This document shows positions 35,584 to 48,373 of a stretch of 64,000 bases of DNA, one piece after another (within the stretch, counting starts at the first letter, position 1; each line of letters begins with the position of its first letter). Below the pieces are notes generated by a model that was given only the letters and a program-made list of their open reading frames with translations, did not search any database and was not told the DNA's origin. The position numbers and the translations under genes are program-made. Origin of the DNA: Siphonodentalium dalli (lineage: Eukaryota; Mollusca; Scaphopoda; Gadilida; Siphonodentaliidae). Location of the stretch: the NCBI GenBank assembly GCA_032622095.1, contig CP136062.1, positions 137,782,351 through 137,846,350 on the forward strand, written 5' to 3'.

Positions 35584-36749
35584 TAGTCCAAGTCTTCTTG
35601 TACTAAAACCAGCTAAGATATTGGGATGGCGATGCTGGCGTTTAGTCCAAGCCCGCTTGCATACCAATCCTACCACATGAGTTACGCCCACGATCTGTGG
35701 CGGGAATTTGTGGTGTATTTTACTCGATTTACCTAGCAAATCAATACATGATGCTATATACATCGGAAAGGCTTACATCTAATGGTCATAATGGTGTATA
35801 ATAATCTAACTTTAATGTTAAATTACACATAGAATATTCCGGTTGATTGCCACAAACATCGATTTGTTTCTCTGTTTGTTTACGTTTTAACCGAAAGCCG
35901 AAGTGGTCCGAATAAGTTCGGCATAATCCGCTGTTTGTTCTGGGAATTCTACTTTCCGTTTCTATATATAGCGCGGGTTTTCCGAACAAAAATGGCGAAA
36001 ACCGATCGCCCGAAAGTCCAGTTTTCTATGTGCTTTCAGAACAATTCCCGCACTAAAAACTTAATGACATAATGGAGGATCAGAACGGTAGTTTTGTTGA
36101 CAATTATCGCAAGCAACTTGTAAAAATTATCGCAAATTAGATCTCTTGTGTCTGACTTGCCATGCGTGTGGTGTGCATTTTGACATCTGTGTTGATAAAA
36201 TAATCGGAGAACCGAATCACACAGTTTCGAAATATAGTTCTTCCGTTTTAGTGGGACTTTTCAAACTTAAGGTTCATTTATTTAGTTTATTACATTTATA
36301 TCTCCAATGTTTAATTAATCTATTTATTATTTTATTTATTGACACACATAATTACGATTACAATGGAGAATTCATCGTAATTTGCGTTGTTGTCCAAAAT
36401 CTACGGAATATTTTCAACGGAAAATGCCGAACACAGTTCGCGAGGTCAACCGAGTTCGCATACTTTAAAAAAATTGTAAACATTGAGGTAAATGTCTCTT
36501 TTCGCATTAAATTACCGTTTTAAATTCACAACTGATGTGGGTTTCAGATAAAATAGCATGTCTTCTGCGGAAAATATCCGTTTATTGTCGCAATTGTGAT
36601 ATTTTATTTCATATAATTGTGGTTTTATTTGAGCGGGTCACTAACGCTTAAGCCGTGTCATAAGCGAGCATATAGGGCGGTCTTGGACTAAACGCCAGCA
36701 TCGCCATCCCAATATCTTAGCTGGTTTTAGTACAAGAAGACTTGGACTA
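35584..36749. mobile_element. TAGTCCAAG-family DNA element, copy 1
   Basis: Inverted termini of about 65 bp start TAGTCCAAGTCTTCTTGTAC and include AAGATATTGGGATGGCGATG; the right end is the complement. A 9-bp duplication ACACATGGG flanks it (35575-35583, 36750-36758). Internal frames, including 36146-36523 (+), lack any transposase motif, so it is probably non-autonomous. A longer copy lies at 59983-61346. Confidence 0.9.
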
Positions 36750-36758
36750 ACACATGGG

Positions 36759-37492
36759 TTGACTCCATATGATCGAATGGACTCGCCAATATTAATCTAA
36801 TTTAATCACAATGAGAATTTACTATATAAAAATGTGTCAACATATTGCTCTTACATGTTTTAAGATATCGAACTTAAATTTGCTAGTGATGGGTTGTTCG
36901 ATGCGCTGAATTAGATAAAATATTGTGTCAATTATTGTGAACGTCATCCAATTTAAAGAATTCGTTAGGTTTCACTTGTCACCCCCCATCCTTGCCATAA
37001 CAAATGTTATGTTATTCAACCAGCAAAATTAATGTCTAAAACTGCACTGAATAAATTAATTTGATGGCCACATAAAACATATTTTTTATTTTACACAATC
37101 GGTGTTAATCTGAAGTTCGTTGTCATGGAAACATGAAATTTTGGAGCTATATGAGATGGCCATGTAGTACCAGACAAGGACTTTCAAGGCAGTTCGTGAG
37201 TAGGGCTTATACTAGCTATATAGCAATACCTGCTGTCAATTCGATGCTTTCCAATTTTGAAAAGTCAGACTTATCTGCTTGTAAGTGTAAACGATGGCCT
37301 TTGCCTCAGGAAACCTGGCACACAGCTATCGGTTTTCCTCAGGAAACCTGACACTGAATGAGTTATTCAGCGTACCAATCGCAATCCACTTCGTCCGAAT
37401 TTGTCGCCTAATTCGACCATTGGAACTCACTTTGTCCGAATGTGTCCTCATATTTCGACGAGCGTGTGCCAAATATCAGCGTACATACTTAA
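36759..37492. other. Nothing recognised apart from a short duplication
   Basis: CCTCAGGAAACCTG occurs twice near 37305 and 37335. No gene or element boundary is apparent. Confidence 0.3.
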
Positions 37493-37493
37493 T

Positions 37494-37718
37494 ATGGCTG
37501 AAGGGGTCACTCTCACCAAAAAATGTGCTGAAGGGTACACAGGGTTTGTGATCGGCACGATCACCATTACTTAAATTGTGTTTATGAAAGTCTGGCGCCC
37601 ATTAGCAGTTTGTTTTCAGTACATTTTAATATTCGTTGGAACGTAAACAATTATTCTCTAACAGAAATCATGGCAGATACGAAAACTGAACGTCATTTAG
37701 AACGACATTTCAAATCCT
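37494..37718. mobile_element. Mutator-like palindromic element, truncated copy
   Basis: It starts GCTGAAGGGGTCACTCTCAC and matches the complete copy at 53411-53734 (opposite orientation) up to CATTTCAAATCC, where LINE-B-derived sequence begins. The far terminus is missing. Confidence 0.75.
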
Positions 37719-40700
37719 ATATATATATATATACTAGTCTAGTAGATTAAATCGCAATAATTTATAGGATTAAATTATTGACTTATTGGCTGTAATATTT
37801 TAAAAGGATTTCTGTCAAGTTGGAATTGGTGTAAACACATAGTCTAGCTTTCACATATACATGAATATAATAATTACATTATGAGAATCTTTATAATTAC
37901 AAATTTTTCGTTTTTGTTTTTGTGTGAGTTTTTCAATTGTGATATAGTGTAAACATATTTTTATTTCCAAACCCAAACAGATAACATACTATACAGATGA
38001 TACAAATATGCAAAATAGAAGAGATAAAGAGTGGAAATGAGGATCAGACAACAAGCCTGGTGGCTTATATGGGTCTTCTCCAGTTTGGCGACACGCCCCT
38101 TCCACAATAAGTGAGGGAGGGGTATCGATCAGACGGGAAAGGATTGAAATATCGGTTTTAGGAGAAATGGAGATATATAACTAAGTTTGAGTTAGGTGTG
38201 GGCACATGGAGAAGATAGTGTTAGGGATAGCAATATGCAGGGGGAGAAAGATAGATAGAGAGATAGATAGATAGAGAGAGAGAGATAGAAAGAGAGGGGT
38301 GAGATAGTAGAAGCCAGGAGGGGACAGATGAAACGTGAAATGATGACAGCGGTGGGGAGTTTTCAATAATTGAGTTGTTGTGTGATAAAATGATGCTCGT
38401 CTATAGTAAGATCCATGCGTCAGGTACCATGGGAGGGGGTCAACCACAATGGCCAATTCCTATTTCAATGGTCTTCACTGTGAATATCACAGCATCCTTC
38501 ATGTGGAATCATTTCACGTATCAGGATAATTACAAGTAAGTAACATACAAAATATTCGTTACCGGAAGGCATTTACATATACTACATATATAATGGGTAA
38601 TATCATGCTGCCGCATAACGCGGCCAGAATCCAAAGTAATTTGTTAGCCGTACTAATATTGGAAATCTTTTTGTTAGGGCAACATATGGTAGGGAGTCGT
38701 ATAGTTCTCTCCTGGGCTCTTGATAAAATGTACATTCAAAGAGATAGTGGTAAGTTGTCTCAAGTTCCACACATGAACAGAAGGGTTTTTTTTTTTGCAT
38801 GATTAGCTGTCAGGTCACAGCTCAGGTGGCTGCAGTTCAGTCTTAACCGGGTATGCAGGATATGAGATTTACGGCATTTACTATGATAAAAAATAGGGAG
38901 GTGGACGTATATGTCGCTGTTCAGTTCCTTTTTGAAGTCTTCGATTGTACTGCTGCCCTGTGTAGTTTCCGGCAGTTTGTTCCATTCGGTAATTGCAGCT
39001 GGTAAGAAAGAATCCATGTAATAGTCATAGTTAATATTCGAGGGTAGTCTTATATGTTAAAATCTGAAGTTATATCCCGGAATTGTTTGTGGATTGGTCG
39101 TACATAATTTCTTAACATTGATGGAGCAGTTCCACGTATCATTTGTTTTAAATGGCGTAGCTTGTGTTTTCTAGGGCGTGAAGAGAGGAGTTCCCAGTCA
39201 GTTTCTGATAAAAGGTGTGCATTACTCGTACTGATGGTTGCACCTGTTACTATTCGGGCCATTTCGTACTGTACCTTTTCAATGTCATCACTAAGATAAT
39301 CAGGGCAGTTATCCCACACAGGGGAGGCATATTCCAGTATTGGTCGGATAAATGTGTAATGTATTTTTTCAAGCGTTACTCTGTATAGTCTGTATCTATA
39401 TGTTTATGTACTAAATTTAGAACGACATTTCAAATCCTATATATATATATATACTAGTCTAGTAGATTAAATCGCAATAATTTATAGGATTAAATTATTG
39501 ACTTATTGGCTGTAATATTTTAAAAGGATTTCTGTCAAGTTGGAATTGGTGTAAACACATAGTCTAGCTTTCACATATACATGAATATAATAATTACATT
39601 ATGAGAATCTTTATAATTACAAATTTTTCGTTTTTGTTTTTGTGTGAGTTTTTCAATTGTGATATAGTGTAAACATATTTTTATTTCCAAACCCAAACAG
39701 ATAACATACTATACAGATGATACAAATATGCAAAATAGAAGAGATAAAGAGTGGAAATGAGGATCAGACAACAAGCCTGGTGGCTTATATGGGTCTTCTC
39801 CAGTTTGGCGACACGCCCCTTCCACAATAAGTGAGGGAGGGGTATCGATCAGACGGGAAAGGATTGAAATATCGGTTTTAGGAGAAATGGAGATATATAA
39901 CTAAGTTTGAGTTAGGTGTGGGCACATGGAGAAGATAGTGTTAGGGATAGCAATATGCAGGGGGAGAAAGATAGATAGAGAGATAGATAGATAGAGAGAG
40001 AGAGATAGAAAGAGAGGGGTGAGATAGTAGAAGCCAGGAGGGGACAGATGAAACGTGAAATGATGACAGCGGTGGGGAGTTTTCAATAATTGAGTTGTTG
40101 TGTGATAAAATGATGCTCGTCTATAGTAAGATCCATGCGTCAGGTACCATGGGAGGGGGTCAACCACAATGGCCAATTCCTATTTCAATGGTCTTCACTG
40201 TGAATATCACAGCATCCTTCATGTGGAATCATTTCACGTATCAGGATAATTACAAGTAAGTAACATACAAAATATTCGTTACCGGAAGGCATTTACATAT
40301 ACTACATATATAATGGGTAATATCATGCTGCCGCATAACGCGGCCAGAATCCAAAGTAATTTGTTAGCCGTACTAATATTGGAAATCTTTTTGTTAGGGC
40401 AACATATGGTAGGGAGTCGTATAGTTCTCTCCTGGGCTCTTGATAAAATGTACATTCAAAGAGATAGTGGTAAGTTGTCTCAAGTTCCACACATGAACAG
40501 AAGGGTTTTTTTTTTGCATGATTAGCTGTCAGGTCACAGCTCAGGTGGCTGCAGTTCAGTCTTAACCGGGTATGCAGGATATGAGATTTACGGCATTTAC
40601 TATGATAAAAAATAGGGAGGTGGACGTATATGTCGCTGTTCAGTTCCTTTTTGAAGTCTTCGATTGTACTGCTGCCCTGTGTAGTTTCCGGCAGTTTGTT

Positions 40701-41138
40701 CCATTCGGTAATTGCAGCTGGTAAGAAAGAATCCATGTAATAGTCATAGTTAATATTCGAGGGTAGTCTTATATGTTAAAATCTGAAGTTATATCCCGGA
40801 ATTGTTTGTGGATTGGTCGTACATAATTTCTTAACATTGATGGAGCAGTTCCACGTATCATTTGTTTTAAATGGCGTAGCTTGTGTTTTCTAGGGCGTGA
40901 AGAGAGGAGTTCCCAGTCAGTTTCTGATAAAAGGTGTGCATTACTCGTACTGATGGTTGCACCTGTTACTATTCGGGCCATTTCGTACTGTACCTTTTCA
41001 ATGTCATCACTAAGATAATCAGGGCAGTTATCCCACACAGGGGAGGCATATTCCAGTATTGGTCGGATAAATGTGTAATGTATTTTTTCAAGCGTTACTC
41101 TGTATAGTCTGTATCTATATGTTTATGTACTAAATTTA
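37701..41138. repeat. 1720-bp tandem duplication
   Basis: Bases 37701-39420 and 39421-41138 are nearly identical. The only difference noticed is one T in a T run (about 38791 against 40510). The unit begins with the last 18 bp of the truncated Mutator-like element and ends inside the LINE-B coding region, so it formed after LINE-B inserted. The junction shows TTTA microhomology. A recent event or an assembly artefact would both look like this. Confidence 0.95.
40323..40736 (-). pseudogene. LINE-B C-terminal segment (second copy of the duplication)
   Basis: It encodes DSFLPAAITEWNKLPETTQG and a CSC-x-ETTYHYLFEC zinc-knuckle-like region. The first copy (38603-39017) is split by a one-base difference in a T run. 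Confidence 0.85.
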
Positions 41139-42388
41139 CTCGATTCCATGCTTTATCAAGCATAGATCTTATGTGGATACCCCATGAGCCCATGTTTTCG
41201 AAAGCAAGTCCCAGATGTTTATGATGTTTATGACTGTCAACCTCGACTGTCGCTGTTCCCATGGTCAGATGTGGGTGATATACTGGTGTTTCTTTCCTGG
41301 AGATTAAGAGAGCTTCCGTTTTCAGGGGATTGAATTTTACAAGCCATTCTGACGCCCAATACACGAGAGTTGCAAGGTCATCATTGATTAGTTTTGCGGT
41401 CACAGTAGGGTCTTCGATAGTGAGAAATAAAGAGGTATCAATAGCAAATAGTCGAATGTTATACCGTATGTTTTCGGTTATATCATTAATATAAATTAAA
41501 AACAGAAGTGGGCCTAATACTTACCATTGTGGGACACCTGCTGTTATATCTTGTAATTCCGAGTGTGTGCCGTCTACGACAATCTGTTGTTGCCTACATT
41601 CTAGATACGATTTCATTAAGTTATACAAGTTTCCATTTATACCCATGTTCGTTAGTTTGTTCAAGAGGCCACGTTGCCAGACTTTATCGAACGCTTTAAT
41701 TATGTCGCAGAATATACACTGGACCTCTTTTCCGTCGTCTAGTGATCGACATATATTGTCATATATTTCGGTAAGTTGGAAAACTGTCGAATCGTTGTGC
41801 ATGAACCAGCTTGGTAAAATGATAGGAGTTTGTTTTCATCAAGAAATTCCCATATATATTTATAAATACATTTTTCATAGACATTTGAGACGCAGCTTAG
41901 TAGGGAAATTGGTCGGTAATTTGATATGACTGGGATCACCGCTCTTGAATATCTATATGTGTAACATGGGAACGCTTCCACTGGGGTGGGTAGTAACTGT
42001 TTTCGGTAAATATTCTAAAATATAATTCAAGAGGTTCACAGAGCGAGAAGGCACAACTTTTCAAAACTCTCAGACTTATTCCGTCGGGCCCACTTGACTT
42101 AGATATTTTAAGACCTTTTAACGCTTTGTAAATGTCAGGGGCTGTGATTTTTATATCGCTTAACGTGGATATGGAGTTATCCGGTTCGAGCACTGGTAGG
42201 CGTTTCCCGATGTCATCAACTGATGAAATATTACAAAAATACGAATTGAAAGCATTTGCTTCTTCAGTTGGTGACATCAGGGAGTCGCCGATTATGTTCA
42301 AGTTGGGTATTGATCTATCACTGGTTGCAAATACTATTTTTTGGAGGGTATTCCACCAAGAATACTGGTCATTTGATGGGCTATTCAA
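41095..42388 (-). pseudogene. LINE-B reverse transcriptase segments
   Basis: Frames 41936-42388, 41739-41981, 41521-41802 and 41095-41403 together carry GPDG, NYRPIS, the first catalytic Asp block (FCDIIKAFDKV), AGVPQ and the post-catalytic part (WLVKFNPLKTEALLIS). The FAID change removes one catalytic Asp. Confidence 0.9.
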
Positions 42389-42785
42389 TGTGTTTTCATT
42401 CTTGGTGTCATAATCACGTTTGCTTTTTCTAATAGCCTATGTAGTTTCAATACGTTTATATCGAAAGTTTGCCCATGTTTGTGGTGTGTTTTGCTTTTTA
42501 GCTATCTTATGTAATCGATTTCGTTGCCTCGTCAGTTTCCGTTCATTACACGTAAGCCATTGGGGACTATACCTTTCCGGATCAGTACTATCTTATTGGG
42601 GATATTTTCACTGCATACCTTCTCAATTTTTGCAGTCAAGTTATCTGCATGAGCTGATAGTTCAAACGGTGTATTATCATCATAGTTCCAGCTCAAGAAG
42701 TCTTCGTTCATGGTATCGAAATCAGTTAGATTATAATTCCAGACACGTCTAGTGAGGGTTATAGCCGATTTATTTTTCAAAAGTT

Positions 42786-43421
42786 TTATCCGAGCAGCAA
42801 CAGTACTGGACAGTGATACCTAATTATGTTGTCGAATATGTTGCCAGGAACACAAGGGGAATCAACAATATCAGGGTTGCTAGTCATGAGCAAGTCGAGA
42901 ATAGATGAGGAATTTTCAGTAAAATGCGTTTTATCAGCGACCAGTTGGGTCAGACCTCGTTCGCTACATATGCCGTTTATTTTACCATTACCGTTGTGTA
43001 CATAGTTTTCATTGAAATCTCCACCTATTATGACATCCAGGTCGCTATCGCGCGCAAGGGAAATGTTATCATTAAATTTCGTCCACATGCTTGCGGGGGA
43101 GTTGGGAGGGCCATAAAAGCATCCTGCAAGACAACGTTTTGTGTTAATTGTAACCTCTATCCAGATAGTTTCTACTTCGACACTGTCAAGATCATCGCGT
43201 ATTGTGAATGGTATAGTGTCGCGAACGTAAATACACACACCCCTCCTGTTCTGCCATCTTTCCTGTCTTTGCGGGCAGGATCGTGGTAGCCAGGAAGATG
43301 GATTTCTGAATCCGAGATAGAATGATCGAGCCATGATTCGGCTAATAGACATAATTATGTCGTACTCGCCTCTAGATGTTTCGGCCGCAAGTATATCTAA
43401 TTTATTTCTGATACTCTGCAT
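42786..43421 (-). pseudogene. LINE-B endonuclease segment
   Basis: It retains QSIRNKLDIL at the start, RRGVCIYVRDTIPF, VIIGGDFNENYVHNG and SSSILDLLMTSNPDIV. Part near residues 25-40 is out of frame, and the Asp of the final SDH motif is lost. Confidence 0.85.
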
Positions 43422-43440
43422 GTGTATTCAGTACAAGTAC

Positions 43441-43990
43441 TGAATGACTCTGTGATATATGGAGGATCTGACAACAAGCAAGGTGTTTTTTAAGTCATCT
43501 CCTCAGTGTGTTACTTCTGAATCAGATAATATTTCATTATGGTTAAATGTCAATTACTGTATGCAGAGTTAGCTTTTTTCTCTGCTCCGGTGAGAATTAA
43601 CACATGCTTATCTATAAGCGAATGTCATGAATGTATAAAAGATTTCGAAAATATATAGTAAATGAAATTTCTCATGAACTGTATCTATACGATACTCTTA
43701 TCGGTCAATAGTATATGACTAGGATACTGTAAAGAGAAACCATAATAATTTAATATTAATACCAAACAAAAAATTTGAAAATCTCACTTGTGCTGTGATA
43801 CACGTATGTATATATGGTGCGTATATAATTGAATTTGACAGCAGTGCATTTGCCAATCTATTATATACATTTAGACCTCAGAACTAATCTAGCTGGTGTT
43901 TAGTCAGTGTCAGTATTTATGAAATCTACCAATATGTCAATGAACAGTTGAACTGCTCGAAATATTTCAACATTTTCTTCAACCTATAAG
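43441..43990. other. Nothing recognised
   Basis: AT-rich spacer between LINE-B and FB4; its first bases may be LINE-B 5' UTR. Confidence 0.3.
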
Positions 43991-43994
43991 TTCG

Positions 43995-45362
43995 TTATTC
44001 CGAAGGTTCATTATTCCGAAGGTTCCCTGTTCCGAAGGTTCATTATTCCGAAGGTTCGCTATTCCGAAGGTTTTCTACTCTGGGCGTATTTAACCAGAAA
44101 TGAATCAAAATTTTCACCCCAGCACAAAAACCACACGAGGAATGAAAAATAAGATTACGCTAGTATTCATATATAGTACATTTATTTATTATATTTTCAG
44201 TAACTTTTTCTGCCAAAATAATAATCGTATCCTCACTCCCGGAAGTGCCACGATGTTATCCTACTCCCGGAGGTTTATCCTACTCCCAGAGGTTTATCCT
44301 GTCATCATCTCGTGAGATGCGAGGATTATAATCCTGCGCATCTCACTCGAGGAGAAACTTCGTTCGTCGCTGATGAAAGTTAACTATTGTCTATACATCC
44401 ACTTCTAATTCCCAAATTGTTCTAGATATCGGTTATTAATAGCAAGAAAAGAGTATTAGTTTATCGTTCATTATGGAAAGTTAAAAACACGATGACTGAA
44501 ATAAACTACATGCAAGAGATATAGTTTTTCCGAACTGGCAATCTGTATTTGAAAAAAAAAAACATTAACATTCAAGGCCCACTTAATTTTCGAACCCCCA
44601 GATCACATATATAGACAATAGTTAACTGTCATCAGCGACGAACTAAGTTTCTCCTCGAGATGACAGTTAACTATTGTGTTTATTATATTTTACCCAACAG
44701 TTTGTCACGACACAACTCTAATAAAATGCATTGAGAAGATGTTCCGATTCTGAATATTGACCTAAATGTGTCCGTTAAATTACGCGCAATGATAATATAA
44801 CAACCCAAATAAGGTAAATCGATTACGTCACTCATTCATGATTTTTTTACTATAGCCGCGCACGCCATAGTATTTTACCCCGTATAAGGAACGTGACGTC
44901 ATTTCATTGACTGATTTCTCCTATTGCCACCAACTTCAAAGGGGATTTTTCGGAGAAATTTTTCAAACAAACAACAAACTTTATTGATTAAATTAGTAAC
45001 TGTTTGGAATGTCATTGTGTGGATAAGCCTTCCTAGTGATAATCGCATGGAAAGAGCAATTGTGTGGGCTGCCTGACGTGAATATGTATTGGAAAATAAC
45101 GTCATATATACGTATATATACATTAAATCTCAAGGAAACCCGCGAAAAAAAAAAAAAATAACATTTATTGTTTCAATGTTTTAAGTTATTTCCTTCATAA
45201 AAAAGAGTCTTCGTGATAAAGAACCCTCTCAATACTTGAATATAGAATTAACCTTTAAAAAAAAAATCTTCGGAATAGCGAACCTTCGGAATAGACAACC
45301 TTCGGAATAGCGAACCTTCGGAGTAGTGAACCTTCGGAATAGCGAACCTTCGGAATAGAGAC
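43995..45362. mobile_element. Foldback-like element FB4 with TATTCCGAAGGTTC arrays
   Basis: Left array 43995-44077 has five units of about 16 bp (ATTATTCCGAAGGTTC and variants); right array 45268-45360 has six inverse units (CCTTCGGAATAGCGAA). Nested inside is a 53-bp inverted repeat (44346-44398 and 44607-44659, CTCGAGGAGAAACTT...). No clear target duplication and no transposase. The unit shares TCCGAAG with FB1, so the two may be related. Confidence 0.7.
44346..44659. repeat. Inner inverted repeat of FB4
   Basis: Arms of about 53 bp, CTCGAGGAGAAACTTCGTTC ... AACTATTGTCTATA and the complement with few mismatches, are separated by about 210 bp. It may be a separate, nested palindromic element. 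Confidence 0.75.
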
Positions 45363-45434
45363 ATGTTCCCCCTAAATAGTCGACAGTGTAAGAGGTAGTG
45401 CTCTGCAGTTTCAACGCTTTCACATGCACATGAT

Positions 45435-47245
45435 GGCCGGGTTCGTCATCTCCGGGTTAAACCTCCGAGTTTAAACCTGGTTTAAACATACATTGGCGGT
45501 CCAGCCAAACCGGGTCTAAGGTGGCGTTTTTGTCGTTGAATTGCCAGCTAATTGACAATTCGATTCGGTGATATGATCATGCAGTCAAACTACCCTCTTA
45601 CCAATCGGAACAAAAGACAGGCCGATATAATATGATTATTGACACGTCATAAATTATCGCGAACGCGTGCACGATCATTGTATTTATTCATTGAGAAACA
45701 AGTATCGCTCATGGACCATTAATCCGATCTCAATCTAGGTTTAAATCAATCTGACATGTTTCTCAACACGAGTTTCATGCGCTATTCATCACTTTGCCTG
45801 TGATAGATTTTCTGCAAGATGCTTTACCGCAAAGACAAAATTTGGTGTATTTATATTTATATCTGTAATATTAAAGGGTATAGGAGCTGTCTATCTGTAT
45901 ACCATTTGTCTGTTCGTAACTGTTCTCGCATACCCCTGGACCGATTTCAACCAAATTGGGTGTGGTGAGTCGTATAACGGCGTTAGGTTTAAAAAAATTT
46001 GATTTAAAAATAAGAAAACTTTAAATTAAACAGAAATGAAAAAAATTGTGTTGTTAAATTGAGTAAGGAGTTGAATCTAACAAGAAAACAAATTTAAATT
46101 TAAATTAATTTTTGTTTATTTTCAATTTAATTAATTTGTTTTTTAATTAAAATGTTCAAATGATCAATATGTGCGCAAAGGTGTCTCATACTCCTATCGC
46201 ACAAAGGGGTCGCAGGTCCCTCTGACGCTGAAAAAAGGCTCCATGATCAAGAGGTCAGTCAAGTAAAGGCAATTTGCCTATGAATGCCCACCAGAAGCGG
46301 CATCTGAACTGTTGGAAGTGGGCAAGCTTTTAATAAAGAAATATATTACATGCGTTGATTTTTATCAATTTGATAAATTTCCCGTCATGAAGAAAATCAA
46401 AAAGTCCCCAGGTTTTTAATTGCTGGATATTATGGGAAATTATGGGCGAAGCCAGAGTAGAGCTTTGTGTCATGACCTACATCAATATAAGTTATCAAAT
46501 TTGATTCATATAGAAATATAAGTTTAGGATTGCAACTATGTGTATAGCATATCTGGCCATACAGTAGCATCGTTTTTGGTGTCAAAATTAAAACGTTGAA
46601 CCCTTCAAATGAATTCGTAGAAAACACCAGTATTTGTGATTACCACAAGCCCAAAAAAAACTACAAGATAGTTATAAAAATCAGATTGAAGGAACTTGTC
46701 CATGTCTGAGCAAAGCTCGCGTGCGAATGAATCAACTGTGACATGATAACACCAGTCGGCAGTCGCCACTTAGACACACCCTCACTTGAGAGATTATTTA
46801 CAGCTCCACCATTTGACTGATTGTTTGACATTTCTAAAACGAGATGAAGAAAAGTGGACCGCCGGTTTAGTTGCCGGTTTAAGCTTATAAAACGCACACA
46901 AAAAAATCGAAATTGACAAAGACTTATCCCCACACGCGATATAGGTGTGAGTGCTTCTCGCTTATAAATTTCCAATCAAAATATGCTCGCTGCCATCATT
47001 ATTGATTTTCGCAATCAATAAAACGAGGCGGTCCGCATTAGGAAAGTACGATTAATTATCTCGACGACACAGCGACACTACTACTAAACCGCTGGTCTGG
47101 CTGGACCAGGTTTAAACCAGAGATGACGAATGCGTCACTTAGACCTGCGATCTCGGGTTTAAACCACGGATTTAGCTGACTCACGGCGGTTTAAACCTAG
47201 ATGTTTACGTAGTCCAGGTTTTAACCTGAGATGACGATTCCGGCC
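45435..47245. mobile_element. Foldback-like element FB5 with GGTTTAAACC arrays
   Basis: Termini GGCCGGGTTCGTCATCTCC and the complement of GGCCGGAATCGTCATCTCA are inverted. Near each end several GGTTTAAACC-type palindromes occur (45454-45492 left; 47112-47223 right), as do GGCGGTCC blocks. A repeat of the CAAATTGGGTGTGGTGA type lies inside at 45880-46060. No transposase and no clear target duplication. Confidence 0.65.
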
Positions 47246-47580
47246 GATGGGTTACCTTTGAGGAAATTATCTTACAAATCTATATTCAAATTGCTACACT
47301 TTGTTGTATCCTGTTATGACAGATTTGTCTTTCTCTATATATACTAGTTGCTGTATAGTAATAGGATTTTTGTTCAGATGCATCTGTGCAAATACGCGAT
47401 TTGAATTCTTCTATAGTGGTACGATTTTGTTTTTCATCAGGCAATCTGTTCCATTCGATAGTTGCTGAAGGGAGATACGTGTCCCTGTAAGCATTGTAAT
47501 TATATGGAGGTACCCGTTGGGGGTATATCTCATATCACAGTTGTCTGCTGATCGTGACGTATTGGGGAATAGTTGGAATT
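47246..47580 (-). mobile_element. LINE 3' coding fragment
   Basis: The minus strand encodes YPQRVPPYNYNAYRDTYLPS, ATIEWNRLPDE and TTIEEFKSRIC before a stop near 47290. It resembles the LINE-B region DSFLPAAITEWNKLPE...STIEDFKKEL but is diverged, so it is a different family or an old copy. Confidence 0.75.
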
Positions 47581-47903
47581 GACTTCTTGGCTTTTATTAA
47601 TTAAAAAATGGCCTCTATTAATTTGGAATTGACTTATGCTTATTAGCTAACGGCTATCTATTTTTATTTGACATATTTTTTAGACCAAATGACCGCCCAC
47701 ACCAAGTTTAAATTTCACTCATTTTCTGCTGTCATATAATAACTAGGTTCAGATATGCATGATTGTCACTTATATAACCCCTGGTTCGGTGATCCTGCTA
47801 AATAAATTGCTATTGTGACAGTTATCGTTTTCGCAGTCTTTGGCTATATAATCCGAGCGATTCGTGGACAAGCCATGATCATCATGAAACAACATATTAT
47901 ATA

Positions 47904-48024
47904 GTCCAATTTTAAGATTGCTCGTACGTAATCCAGCTAGTTATATTGCTAGGCGAGGAGCATGCTGGTTTAGCAACTCGTCTACCAATATAACTAGCTG
48001 GCTTACATACGCGCAAACTTGGAC
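47904..48024. repeat. 121-bp imperfect hairpin
   Basis: GTCCAATTTTAAGATTGC... pairs with ...GCGCAAACTTGGAC, including CCAGCTAGTTATATTG and its complement. No target duplication was found. It may be a MITE or part of the 5' region of LINE-C. Confidence 0.6.
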
Positions 48025-48373
48025 AAAACATGTCCAGGAAATAGTGAGATGCGTAAAAATTCGTTAAGGAATGAAATTAATCATATGTTTAGAGAGCAAT
48101 TTTCATATTTCAGCGAAAGCTTGATGAAAAGATTCGGGAATAGCATGTAATGCTTTCGCACCACAATACTTACTTACATGTATGCCATGTATTATTATTG
48201 TTGTATATTGATATTTAATGTAAAAATCTATTCAATCCCAATCAAGCTTAACTATGCTAAGATGAAATATATACCACTATCGATTTATCAAATGCTCGAT
48301 ACACATGTAAATAGATCGAAGCGGGTGTTTTATCTCCGATGACCTAGTCCAATTTAATGATACCAATTTAAAT

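Larger units (their letters stand above)
37719..43440 (-). mobile_element. LINE-B: non-LTR retrotransposon, defective
   Basis: From 5' to 3' on the minus strand: endonuclease (MQSIRNKLDILAAE, GVCIYVRD, IIGGDFNENY), linker with GPDGISLRVLKSC, reverse transcriptase (NYRPISLLS, DIIKAFDKVWQRGLLNKL, ITAGVPQ) and a C-terminus with a Cys/His segment (CSCVELETTYHYLFEC) ending near 40323. The 3' UTR carries GATA/GAGA-rich simple repeats. Several frameshifts break the frame. The catalytic F/YxDD motif reads FAID (41431-41452) and the endonuclease SDHCP reads RYHCP, so this copy is dead. It is a jockey-group element; the clade is not resolved. Its 3' quarter is duplicated. Confidence 0.93.

Noticed and set aside
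36146-36523. Gene inside the TAGTCCAAG element
   Set aside because: The frame is not preserved in the second copy and has no recognisable domain.
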